From an uncultured Selenomonas sp. (lineage in GTDB: Bacteria > Bacillota > Negativicutes > Selenomonadales > Selenomonadaceae), in assembly GCA_938045435.1 (NCBI GenBank), contig CALIBA010000086.1, forward strand, positions 1 to 7,241: DNA of 7,241 bases, given 5' to 3'. The position numbers and the translations under genes were made by a program. This document shows, piece after piece, positions 1 through 7,241 of the stretch. The notes beneath the pieces are model-generated. The model saw nothing but the letters and a program-made list of their open reading frames with translations, searched no databases and was not told the DNA's origin. Every line of letters starts with the position of its first letter. The stretch's first letter is position 1.

Positions 1-720
1 AAGCAGGTAGGCAACACCGTGAAGGCTCTGAATGGGCAGTACCGTTTCCAGACGATGGGCGAATACCGTGCGCTCCTTTCCTTATATAATATGACGGTGG
101 AGGAAGCGAGGGGCAACGTGCGCGGACGGGAGTATCACGGGCTGGTCTATTCCGTCACGGACGACAAGGGTAACAAGGTGGGCAACCCGTTCAAATCCTC
201 GCTTTTCGGGAAGTCCGCAGGCTATGAAGCCGTACAGAAGAAGTTTGTCCGTTCCAAATCGGAAATCAAGGATAGGAAACTGGCAGACATGACGAAACGC
301 ACCGTCCTTTCCGTGCTGCAAGGCACTTATGACAAGGACAAATTTGTATCCCAACTCAAAGAGAAGGGCATCGACACCGTACTGCGCTACACAGAGGAAG
401 GGCGCATCTATGGGGCTACCTTCATCGACCACCGCACGGGATGCGTGCTGAACGGTTCGCGCATGGGTAAGGAGCTTTCGGCGAATGCCTTGCAGGAACA
501 CTTCACCCTGCCATACGCCGGACAACCGCCGATACCGCTATCCATCCCTGTGGATGCTGCGGACAAGGCACACGGGCAGACCGCCTACGACAGTGAAGAT
601 ATATCGGGCGGTATGGGCTTGCTCACTCCCGAAGGTCCGGCGGTAGATGCCGAGGAAGAGGCTTTCATCCGGGCGATGAAGCGCAAAAAGAAGAAAAAAC
701 GCAAGGGCTTGGGTATGTAA
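1..720 (+). CDS. mobB: MobB-type relaxase, C-terminal part (5' end outside window)
   Basis: This is the last 239 codons of a relaxase, the enzyme that nicks the transfer origin of a conjugative element and stays attached to the transferred strand. The frame is open from base 1; the GTG at 19 is an internal valine codon, not a start. The catalytic N-terminal part, with its tyrosine and histidine motif, lies outside the window. What remains holds two similar modules, at about visible residues 20-82 and 110-168, each a helical stretch followed by a Y-G-x-x-[YF] strand, an acidic turn and an S-x-x-G-K motif. A proline-rich linker and an acidic helix follow. The protein ends in a very basic tail (K/R run at visible residues 227-235), which probably binds DNA. 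The coupling-protein gene follows after 30 bases, the mobB-mobC order of CTnDOT-like elements. Family assignment rests on C-terminal resemblance and context. Confidence 0.85.
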   Translation, partial: KQVGNTVKALNGQYRFQTMGEYRALLSLYNMTVEEARGNVRGREYHGLVYSVTDDKGNKVGNPFKSSLFGKSAGYEAVQKKFVRSKSEIKDRKLADMTKRTVLSVLQGTYDKDKFVSQLKEKGIDTVLRYTEEGRIYGATFIDHRTGCVLNGSRMGKELSANALQEHFTLPYAGQPPIPLSIPVDAADKAHGQTAYDSEDISGGMGLLTPEGPAVDAEEEAFIRAMKRKKKKKRKGLGM

Positions 721-750
721 TCAGAGTATCAACAATTAAAAAATCAATGT

Positions 751-2769
751 ATGTCACAACAAGAAGACGATTTGAGGGCATTGGCGAAAATCATGGATTT
801 TCTGCGTGCCGTGAGTATCATTTTAGTGGTCATGAACGTGTACTGGTTCTGCTACGAAGCCATCCGGCTGTGGGGCGTGAACATCGGCGTGGTGGACAAA
901 ATCCTTCTGAACTTCGACCGCACGGCGGGGCTGTTCCATTCCATTCTCTACACGAAGCTGTTTTCCGTCCTTTTGCTTGCCTTGTCCTGTCTGGGTACGA
1001 AGGGTGTCAAGGGTGAGAAAATCACTTGGGGGAGAATCTGGACAGCATTTGCCGTCGGGTTCGTGCTGTTTTTCCTGAACTGGTGGTTGCTGCCCCTGCC
1101 GCTGCCGCTTGAAGCGGTGACGGGACTGTATGTCCTTACCATTGGAACGGGCTATGTCTGCCTGTTGATGGGTGGTCTGTGGATGAGCCGCCTGTTGAAA
1201 CACAATTTGATGGAGGATGTTTTCAACAACGAGAACGAGAGTTTCATGCAGGAAACGAGGCTTATCGAAAGCGAGTATTCGGTCAATCTGCCGACACGTT
1301 TCTATTACAGGAAACGCTGGAACAACGGTTGGATCAATGTAGTTAATCCCTTCCGTGCGTCCATCGTGTTGGGTACGCCGGGCAGCGGCAAGTCCTATGC
1401 CGTGGTAAACAATTTTATCAAGCAACAGATTGAAAAGGGCTTTAGTCAATACATCTACGATTTCAAGTATCCCGACCTATCTACTATTGCCTACAACCAT
1501 TTGCTGAACCACCCGGACGGCTACAAGGTAAAGCCGAAGTTCTATGTGATCAACTTCGACGACCCGCGACGCTCTCATCGGTGCAATCCCATTCACCCGG
1601 ATTTTATGGAAGATATTACGGATGCCTATGAGAGTGCCTACACAATAATGCTCAACCTCAATAAAACGTGGGTGCAAAAGCAGGGCGACTTCTTCGTGGA
1701 GTCACCTATCATTCTGTTTGCCAGTATTATCTGGTATCTCAAAATCTATCAGAACGGGAAGTTTTGCACGTTTCCCCATGCTATCGAGTTTCTGAACCGC
1801 CGTTACGAGGATATATTTCCGATACTGACCTCTTATCCGGAGCTGGAGAACTACCTTTCGCCGTTCATGGATGCGTGGCTTGGAGGGGCTGCGGAGCAGC
1901 TCATGGGTCAGATAGCGTCGGCAAAAATCCCGCTTTCGAGGATGATTTCACCGCAGCTCTACTGGGTGATGTCAGACAGCGAGTTTACGCTGGACATCAA
2001 CAATCCCGAAGAGCCGAAAATCCTCTGCGTGGGTAACAATCCCGACCGTCAGAATATCTACGGTGCGGCACTCGGTCTGTATAATTCCCGTATCGTGAAG
2101 CTCATCAACAAGAAGGGGATGCTGAAGTCATCGGTCATCATCGACGAGTTGCCCACAATATACTTCAAAGGGTTGGACAATCTTATAGCTACCGCCCGAA
2201 GCAACAAGGTTGCCGTGTGTCTGGGCTTTCAGGATTTCAGCCAGTTAGTGCGTGACTACGGGGACAAAGAGGCGAAAGTGGTGATGAACACTGTCGGCAA
2301 TATTTTCTCCGGTCAGGTGGTGGGGGAAACAGCCAAGACGCTCTCCGAGCGGTTCGGTAAGGTGTTGCAGAAACGGCAGTCCATCTCCATCAACCGGCAG
2401 GATGTTTCCACCTCCATCAACACGCAGATGGACGCGCTCATTCCACCGAGTAAGATTTCCGGGCTTACGCAGGGAATGTTTGTCGGTTCTGTATCCGACA
2501 ACTTCAACGAGCGTATCGAGCAGAAGATTTTTCATTGCGAGATTGTGGTGGATGCCGAAAAGGTGAAACGGGAAGAAAGTGCCTACAAGAAAATTCCCGT
2601 CATTACAAACTTCACGGACGAGGACGGCAACGACCGCATGAAGGAAACGGTGCAGGCGAACTACCGGCGCATCAAGGAAGAGGTGAAGCAGATTGTGCAG
2701 GAGGAACTGGAGCGTATCAAAAACGATCCGGTGCTGTGTAAACTGCTACCAGATAATGAGACTGTCTAA
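751..2769 (+). CDS. mobC: MobC, VirD4/TraG-type conjugative coupling protein
   Basis: This is the inner-membrane ATPase that links the relaxase-DNA complex to the type IV mating channel and helps pump the strand out. The 672-residue protein has hydrophobic segments at about 18-36, 62-82, 95-118 and 124-146, which anchor it. The cytoplasmic motor follows, with Walker A GTPGSGKS at 208-215 and Walker B VIIDE at 462-466. A third conserved coupling-protein motif, ending in GFQDFSQL, lies at 482-499. The ATG at 751 is chosen because MSQQEDDLRALAKIMDF is the N-terminus I recall for Bacteroidales MobC proteins. The A-rich leader at 732-745 has no strong Shine-Dalgarno sequence, normal for the phylum. 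With only 30 bases after the relaxase stop and no promoter seen there, the gene is probably in the mob operon. Its last valine codon and stop lie inside the left arm of the palindrome at 2763-2895, so the last residues may have been changed by that element. Motifs appear intact. Confidence 0.95.
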   Translation: MSQQEDDLRALAKIMDFLRAVSIILVVMNVYWFCYEAIRLWGVNIGVVDKILLNFDRTAGLFHSILYTKLFSVLLLALSCLGTKGVKGEKITWGRIWTAFAVGFVLFFLNWWLLPLPLPLEAVTGLYVLTIGTGYVCLLMGGLWMSRLLKHNLMEDVFNNENESFMQETRLIESEYSVNLPTRFYYRKRWNNGWINVVNPFRASIVLGTPGSGKSYAVVNNFIKQQIEKGFSQYIYDFKYPDLSTIAYNHLLNHPDGYKVKPKFYVINFDDPRRSHRCNPIHPDFMEDITDAYESAYTIMLNLNKTWVQKQGDFFVESPIILFASIIWYLKIYQNGKFCTFPHAIEFLNRRYEDIFPILTSYPELENYLSPFMDAWLGGAAEQLMGQIASAKIPLSRMISPQLYWVMSDSEFTLDINNPEEPKILCVGNNPDRQNIYGAALGLYNSRIVKLINKKGMLKSSVIIDELPTIYFKGLDNLIATARSNKVAVCLGFQDFSQLVRDYGDKEAKVVMNTVGNIFSGQVVGETAKTLSERFGKVLQKRQSISINRQDVSTSINTQMDALIPPSKISGLTQGMFVGSVSDNFNERIEQKIFHCEIVVDAEKVKREESAYKKIPVITNFTDEDGNDRMKETVQANYRRIKEEVKQIVQEELERIKNDPVLCKLLPDNETV

Positions 2770-2895
2770 CAAGTCCCCAAAATTGAAAATTATCCCTATC
2801 GAAGTTTGAAGTGACCCCCAAAAGTTGGATACAATTTTTTTGGGGGGCACTTCAGTTCTGACGGGTAAAATCGTAAAATTCGGACTTGTTAGACA
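2763..2895. repeat. 133-base imperfect palindrome between convergent genes (possible miniature insertion element)
   Basis: The outermost 14 bases match exactly as an inverted repeat: TGTCTAACAAGTCC at 2763-2776 and its complement at 2882-2895. A second, inner inverted repeat is centred within about two bases of the same point (2807-2823 with 2838-2854, 16 of 17 pairs). The bases between inner and outer arms are also partly complementary once a few indels are allowed, so the whole unit can fold as one long hairpin. It begins TG and ends CA, and the inner arm (TGAAGTGACCCCCAAAA then GTTGGA) resembles ends of IS3-family elements as I remember them. Together these suggest a miniature transposon-like unit with no coding capacity. 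No target duplication is seen: GAGAC precedes the unit and AATAC follows it. The left arm contains the mobC stop and the right arm ends five bases before the KAP stop. The palindrome is certain; the mobile-element reading is tentative. Confidence 0.8.
2807..2854. terminator. Candidate bidirectional transcription barrier (inner hairpin)
   Basis: A stem of 17 positions with one A/G mismatch (2814 opposite 2847) joins 2807-2823 to 2838-2854. It includes five consecutive C-G pairs and an A/T block next to the loop. Within the loop, TTG at 2825-2827 can pair with CAA at 2832-2834 around a GATA tetraloop, with two T residues bulged. It lies between two converging genes, 38 bases after the mobC stop and 47 bases beyond the KAP stop, where a shared terminator would be expected. 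It is not a textbook intrinsic terminator, since neither side has a T-run directly after the stem. A role in blocking read-through is therefore inferred from strength and position. Confidence 0.4.
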
Positions 2896-2900
2896 AATAC

Positions 2901-5900
2901 TTACGCGGTTTCAACCTCAGGTACTGAATCTATCGAATTGACAAATTTAACCAATTGCGGATCTGAATCTTTTTGTATGAGGTTTCGGAGACTCTTTTTC
3001 AATTCATAAGCATCATCCCCTGCTGTATTTATTAAATCCATATAAAAATCTTTGTTTTGCAGAATCAATGAACGGCATGCCCCATCGGAAATTACAGGTT
3101 TCACTATTTTATCAATAACGTCTCCAGCTTGACTTTTCAAATTACCATGCGATCTAAGCCATGTTTCGAAAAATTGAAACTTTATTGCATTGATAGTCTT
3201 TTTACCGATGCAGAAATCATTTCTTATATCGGTAACTGTCGATTTAATTTTTCGTTTATCCAATCTTTCAACTATATTCTTGAAACAATTAGGGAAAGGA
3301 TTCAAACTTTGAGTTCCAGAAGCAATATCCATCAGAATCTTTTTGCCAAATTCAGTCAAGTTATCTGGCAAGGATTTGATTTTAGCCAGTAAATGTTTTA
3401 TTGCGACAAACCAATAATATGATGTATGTGCTGTTCTTTGGGCGTATAATGTATCAACACTTATTTCAGACAACGCTTCGAACGCTATTTTATTGATATG
3501 ATCGGTCAGGACATTGCTTATTTTAGTGGTCAAATCGTAAAAAGATGCGTCAGGAATTACATCTTTAATATTGTTCTTAGTGATATACTTATCCAAATCG
3601 GTATTCCACTCTGCTAAATGCTCGATAAATACCTCATCCGTTACACCTATTCTGTTCTTAATATCTTCAAATTGGGGCAATATGTCTGAGAGCAATAATT
3701 TATAGCCAAGTTTATGATTTACCATGTATTGTAGTGTTTCATTTAATAGCGGTATATTCCATCCCACACTATTTACTAATAAGTCTCCATGATCCACATA
3801 ATAGTCCATGAGTTCTGCAACATATTTTATATCTCCACCCTCTATTAAGGAAACGGAATGACCATGTGCCAATTGCATGGCGACTAAATCGTAATATCCA
3901 GACTCTTTAATGTTTCGGCCATCAGTTTCTAATTCAGAATGCAACTGATTTATGTAGGTTGAATCTAACGTTACAGGTAAAGGTCTTTCTTCGTCAGATG
4001 CCAATAAACGATAGGTTGTAAATATAGCCCCTATATTATCTTTATTTACATTCTGTTCATCAATGCAATTCGTGATCGCTTGCAAAAGCGTTGGAAACGT
4101 ATAGGTAGAATTATCTTTTAACGTTTTTACAATATCTGCATGGTCGAAATTATCGGGTAGTAAGTTTGCCAAATAATTATCGAGCGCCTCCGAATTTGTT
4201 GCTACTTGATAATATTTATATGCTTTAGTTGTCGCGTTATCCCGATAGGCAGCATCTGTTGCATTTGCAGCTTGAATATAATCGATAAATGTATTTGGCT
4301 TGACTGTTTTTGCTTCAATCAATGACGTAAAATCGCACGCCAACTTATTTTGCGCAATAAACCTGTCTATTGCATCTAACGTTTTGAAATAGTCGCCGCC
4401 ATTGAAGTCATTGAACCGAACTATCTTCTTATATAATTGAGCAATCACATGGTTTTGGCTTTCCGTGTCTAAATGCAACAGCAGTTCTTGGTATTCGACA
4501 GGGAACACCTGCTTCTCTATGGATTCTTTTAATTTCAATTGTGCTATTCTTTGCCATACACGCAGAATAACATCGCTCTTTCGAGTTAATTTATGCAAAC
4601 AATGTATAATCTTATCGATAAGCGCATTGTCCATACATTGTATAACTTCTTCTAATACAGTGTCAAATTGTTTATTAGTCTCTGCATATTGATTTATGTC
4701 GTGGTCTTCTTCTCCGTTGATGCAGCCTTCAATATATTTTTTCAATGGAATTTGTCGAGCATCTTCAACATCGACACCATATACCAAAGCTGCAATTTCG
4801 CGTTGTGTTTGCAGATCATTGTTAATTATTGTTTGAATGCCATTCAGATAGTCGCCGGACAATATTTGTTCTACTGGATTTGCCAGAATATCCGTCTTCT
4901 TCAAACAGAACAATGCTATGTTTATCATCAAAATTTCGTTACACCACTCTTGTTTAAGAGCGACCATCTCATTGATATATGATATAATTTCCCTAACATT
5001 GGCATTAGGATTTACCAATCTGAATATCCGATTTATAGTTTCTTTCGCTTCATTTTCTGTTTCTCCAAATGCTTCAACAAACAGTTTGTTGAATATACTT
5101 CGATAGTCGGTAATAACAGGAGGAGCAACACGATAAACAATAGGGAAAGTTTTATTGATAAAATACTTGGTCAGTTGTTTCGTTTGTTCGTCGGTCTCAT
5201 CTCCGAATGCACAAGCTAAATGTGTTTCATCGAAAGGAATAACAGCCCAAACATTTTCAAAACCGCTATCGGCGAAGAACGTATGGATAGAAGACCATAA
5301 TTCTTTTACTTTTTCAGCGGGGAGACGATCCATGTTGTCAAAAACAAGGACTAATTTACGTTGTCCTTTTTCCTTGATAAAATCAGAAATGTCTTGCATC
5401 CATGTTTTGAACTCGTAAACCGTTGGTTCGTCTTCGCTCAAAGTCTCATAGCAAACGTCCTTTTCGACTTTATCTTGATAAATAGCTAACATATAACTCC
5501 ATCCATATTTATGATCTTTGCTATATGCCCATTTCCAAACGCACAATGCAATAAGAACTGGCAGTGCAGCTATGATAATAGACAATAAAGAAAACCACCA
5601 TGTTGTGGGTGTAGGTTTTACTGCATACGCAATAAATGTAAATATCGGAGTTAAAACTGCAACCAAAAATGCCGCAACCATACCATTACTGATAAGGGGA
5701 TATTTTTCGGTTACGGTCTCCGTTTTACGGGCTAATAAATATTTCAGCTTTTCAGACCATGATACGGTTTTCGTACCTCCACCTTTGACTTTTATTGTTG
5801 CATTTCCAGATAGGATACCATCATCAATAAGTTTGCTTGTAAGCAATTCCAATATAGAGCGGCGTTGCAAGTCCTCTTGATGTCCCCATGCGTCATACTC

Positions 5901-6155
5901 AAAAAAGTAATAGTCGTCTGATAATTCACGTTCCAACATTTTAACCACGTTGGATTTTCCAGATCCCCAAATACCTTCGATGCCGATAATTCGAGGTAAA
6001 GTACATTCCTCATCCAATGAATCATTCTGACAAAAATGGCGAGCAATAGTTTTTGCCAACCTTTCTTGCGAACCTCCATCGAATTTGTCAATACCACACG
6101 GTTTATTTTGGATAAACCGCGGATATTGCTGTTTGGATTGTAGTTTTGTTTCCAT
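2901..6155 (-). CDS. KAP-family P-loop NTPase, membrane-anchored, 1084 residues
   Basis: KAP NTPases are STAND-like ATPases, typically with membrane helices inserted into the P-loop domain; F-plasmid PifA, which excludes phage T7, is a member. Walker A GIWGSGKS lies at 61-68. The family block YDAW at 87-90 is followed by DLQRRSILELL at 95-105. Two hydrophobic helices at about 157-179 and 187-209 follow, with only 7 residues between them. Walker B LVLVFDNMDRL is at 268-278, with D273 and D276. A PIVYRVAPP block at 338-346 fits the end of the NTPase domain. From about residue 405 onward I recognise nothing; the region looks mainly helical, rich in I, N, K and D, and may be a sensor or effector. 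The ATG at 6155 fits because family-like sequence begins about 20 residues in. It starts 16 bases after the AAA_14/DUF4143 stop, with an A/T-rich leader and no Shine-Dalgarno. The gene is markedly A+T-rich: single 60-base lines counted 28% and 33% G+C. The family call is firm; the function is unknown. Confidence 0.9.
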   Translation of the reverse strand: METKLQSKQQYPRFIQNKPCGIDKFDGGSQERLAKTIARHFCQNDSLDEECTLPRIIGIEGIWGSGKSNVVKMLERELSDDYYFFEYDAWGHQEDLQRRSILELLTSKLIDDGILSGNATIKVKGGGTKTVSWSEKLKYLLARKTETVTEKYPLISNGMVAAFLVAVLTPIFTFIAYAVKPTPTTWWFSLLSIIIAALPVLIALCVWKWAYSKDHKYGWSYMLAIYQDKVEKDVCYETLSEDEPTVYEFKTWMQDISDFIKEKGQRKLVLVFDNMDRLPAEKVKELWSSIHTFFADSGFENVWAVIPFDETHLACAFGDETDEQTKQLTKYFINKTFPIVYRVAPPVITDYRSIFNKLFVEAFGETENEAKETINRIFRLVNPNANVREIISYINEMVALKQEWCNEILMINIALFCLKKTDILANPVEQILSGDYLNGIQTIINNDLQTQREIAALVYGVDVEDARQIPLKKYIEGCINGEEDHDINQYAETNKQFDTVLEEVIQCMDNALIDKIIHCLHKLTRKSDVILRVWQRIAQLKLKESIEKQVFPVEYQELLLHLDTESQNHVIAQLYKKIVRFNDFNGGDYFKTLDAIDRFIAQNKLACDFTSLIEAKTVKPNTFIDYIQAANATDAAYRDNATTKAYKYYQVATNSEALDNYLANLLPDNFDHADIVKTLKDNSTYTFPTLLQAITNCIDEQNVNKDNIGAIFTTYRLLASDEERPLPVTLDSTYINQLHSELETDGRNIKESGYYDLVAMQLAHGHSVSLIEGGDIKYVAELMDYYVDHGDLLVNSVGWNIPLLNETLQYMVNHKLGYKLLLSDILPQFEDIKNRIGVTDEVFIEHLAEWNTDLDKYITKNNIKDVIPDASFYDLTTKISNVLTDHINKIAFEALSEISVDTLYAQRTAHTSYYWFVAIKHLLAKIKSLPDNLTEFGKKILMDIASGTQSLNPFPNCFKNIVERLDKRKIKSTVTDIRNDFCIGKKTINAIKFQFFETWLRSHGNLKSQAGDVIDKIVKPVISDGACRSLILQNKDFYMDLINTAGDDAYELKKSLRNLIQKDSDPQLVKFVNSIDSVPEVETA

Positions 6156-6171
6156 ATACGTAATTTATTGA

Positions 6172-7241
6172 TTATACGAACTCCAAATAATTCTCCCGAT
6201 TTACCACATGAAACTCGGCATAGGGATAGGCTTCTTGGAAGGCTTTCGGTGCGGCCGGCATTTTATTTCCCCACTTGAACTCCAAGGCGGTAAGACTGTC
6301 GGCACTCTCCTCAATCAGGTCGATTTCCTGTTTGTCGTAGGTGCGCCAGAAATAGAACTCCCTGTGCAGTCCCTCATTGAAGTTCGCTTTGCGCCGCTCT
6401 CCGATGATGTAGTTCTCCCACAGCGCACCGACATCCTGCCGAATGGCCAGCGGTGAGAAAGCCCCGATAATGGCATTGCGAATGCCGTTGTCGTAGAAGT
6501 ACCACTTGCCAGCTTTTGTAACCTCCTTGCGTAGGTTACGCGAATAAGCCCCCAGACGATAGATAACGAAGACCTTTTCCAATAGGTCGAGGTATTTTTC
6601 AACGGTCGTCTTGCTCATGCCGAGTTGTTTACCTAACTCTTCGTAAGAAACTTCGCTGCCCAACTGAAAAGCTATCAATCGCAGTAGATCGCGCATCTTG
6701 CTCGAATTTTTTAAGCCGTCAATTGCTAAGATATCTTTAAGCAGGTATGCACCGACAATATCACGTAGGTAGTCTGTTTTACGTTCATAGTTCTCCATCA
6801 TTACTACTTCGGGATAGGAACCGTAAATCAAGCGCGCTTCGAGGTTCTGGCGGGTTTCAAGTGCCGTTTCCGTCTGTGCGATTTCCCGTTGCGAGAATGG
6901 TGTAAGGAGAAATTGCGTACTGCGGCCGACCAACGGTTCACCAGTCTTATTCAGCAAATCGAATGACGAAGAACCACTTGCCAAGACACTTATTCCCGGT
7001 ATTTCATCAACTATCAACTTCAGAATACTACCGATTTGTGGTATGTTCTGTGCCTCATCAATAGCCAGCAAATCAATACCATCCAATAAATGCCGATAAT
7101 TGGCTATTGAGCGATTCTCCAATAGTGCTAATGTGTCGTAGTCTTCGCCGTTGAGCATCATCGTCCTACCTGAATAGTTGTCCACAATTTTACGCATCAT
7201 TACCGTTTTACCAACACGGCGAGCACCAAAAATCAGTACTG
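6172..7241 (-). CDS. AAA_14/DUF4143 ATPase, N-terminus outside window
   Basis: This belongs to a widespread family of predicted ATPases with no settled function, often in many copies per Bacteroidales genome. The ATG at 7200 cannot be the start: reading on upstream gives VLIFGARRVGKT, with Walker A GARRVGKT at 7204-7227, so perhaps 30-40 N-terminal residues are missing. Numbering from the Met at 7200, Walker B is LLAIDEAQ at 44-51, and a sensor-like SVLASGSSSFDLL is at 71-83. GRSTQFLLTPFS at 92-103 and YGSYPEV at 126-132 are typical of the family. A winged-helix segment (SYEELGKQLGMSKTTVEKYL) lies at 185-204. The C-terminal DUF4143 region has WENYIIGE at 261-268, then FWRTYDKQEIDLI at 284-296 and ALEFKW at 305-310, which fit a PD-(D/E)XK nuclease-like fold (candidates D294, E307, K309). 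It sits 16 bases upstream of the KAP gene and may share its transcript. Its base composition is closer to the mob genes than to the KAP gene. Confidence 0.92.
   Translation of the reverse strand, partial: VLIFGARRVGKTVMMRKIVDNYSGRTMMLNGEDYDTLALLENRSIANYRHLLDGIDLLAIDEAQNIPQIGSILKLIVDEIPGISVLASGSSSFDLLNKTGEPLVGRSTQFLLTPFSQREIAQTETALETRQNLEARLIYGSYPEVVMMENYERKTDYLRDIVGAYLLKDILAIDGLKNSSKMRDLLRLIAFQLGSEVSYEELGKQLGMSKTTVEKYLDLLEKVFVIYRLGAYSRNLRKEVTKAGKWYFYDNGIRNAIIGAFSPLAIRQDVGALWENYIIGERRKANFNEGLHREFYFWRTYDKQEIDLIEESADSLTALEFKWGNKMPAAPKAFQEAYPYAEFHVVNRENYLEFV

Noticed and set aside
19..720. GTG at 19 as start of a 233-residue protein
   Set aside because: The frame is open to base 1 and the sequence before 19 reads on naturally, so this is the tail of a longer relaxase cut by the window edge.
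823..1449. Long minus-strand open frame inside mobC, and similar ones at 82-525 and 2245-2535
   Set aside because: They lie antisense to well-supported genes, are rich in H, R, Q and P as expected of shadow frames, and contain no recognisable motif.
2763..2895. Complete insertion sequence or transposase remnant
   Set aside because: The unit is only 133 bases, has no coding frame and shows no flanking target duplication.
4465..5880. Several plus-strand open frames opposite the KAP gene
   Set aside because: Each is short (under 125 residues), rich in S, C, I and F as expected from the complement of an A+T-rich gene, and overlaps the firmly supported NTPase.
2770..6155. QatABCD defence system, whose QatA is a KAP-like ATPase
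   Set aside because: No QatB, QueC-like QatC or TatD-like QatD gene follows. Downstream of the KAP gene there is only the palindrome and then mobC on the other strand.
6155..6178. Direct repeat TATACG at 6155-6160 and 6173-6178 flanking the junction of the two minus-strand genes
   Set aside because: Six bases in A/T-rich DNA is readily explained by chance, and the repeat does not bracket any element.
6172..7200. ATG at 7200 as start of a complete 342-residue ATPase
   Set aside because: The Walker A motif lies just upstream in the same frame (7204-7227), so the true start is beyond the right edge.

Overview
The window looks like Bacteroidales DNA (Bacteroides, Parabacteroides or a close relative) from a CTnDOT-type integrative conjugative element. 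Two signs point there. The left third holds the end of a MobB-type relaxase followed directly by a MobC/VirD4-type coupling protein, both closely resembling the mobilization genes of that element family. The start codons also lack a clear Shine-Dalgarno sequence and are preceded by A/T-rich leaders, as is usual in this phylum. No integrase, transposase, tRNA, rRNA or CRISPR array is visible.

Layout: 1-720 (+) is the C-terminal part of the relaxase, cut by the left edge. 751-2769 (+) is the complete coupling protein MobC. 2763-2895 is a long imperfect palindrome that fills the gap between two convergent genes and overlaps the mobC stop codon. 2901-6155 (-) is a complete 1084-residue KAP-family P-loop NTPase with two membrane helices. 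6172-7241 (-) is an AAA_14/DUF4143 ATPase cut by the right edge just upstream of its Walker A motif.

The two mob genes belong together: the relaxase nicks and carries the transferred strand, and MobC couples that complex to the mating channel. The two minus-strand genes are only 16 bases apart and share a direction, so they may be co-transcribed. They look like cargo next to the conjugation module. The KAP gene is visibly richer in A+T than both neighbours, which suggests a separate origin. KAP NTPases include the phage-exclusion protein PifA, so a defence or membrane-surveillance role is plausible, but this is inference. The points most worth a second look are the KAP protein with its roughly 680-residue unassigned C-terminal region and the 133-base palindrome, which may be a miniature insertion element doubling as the barrier between the two convergent transcripts.
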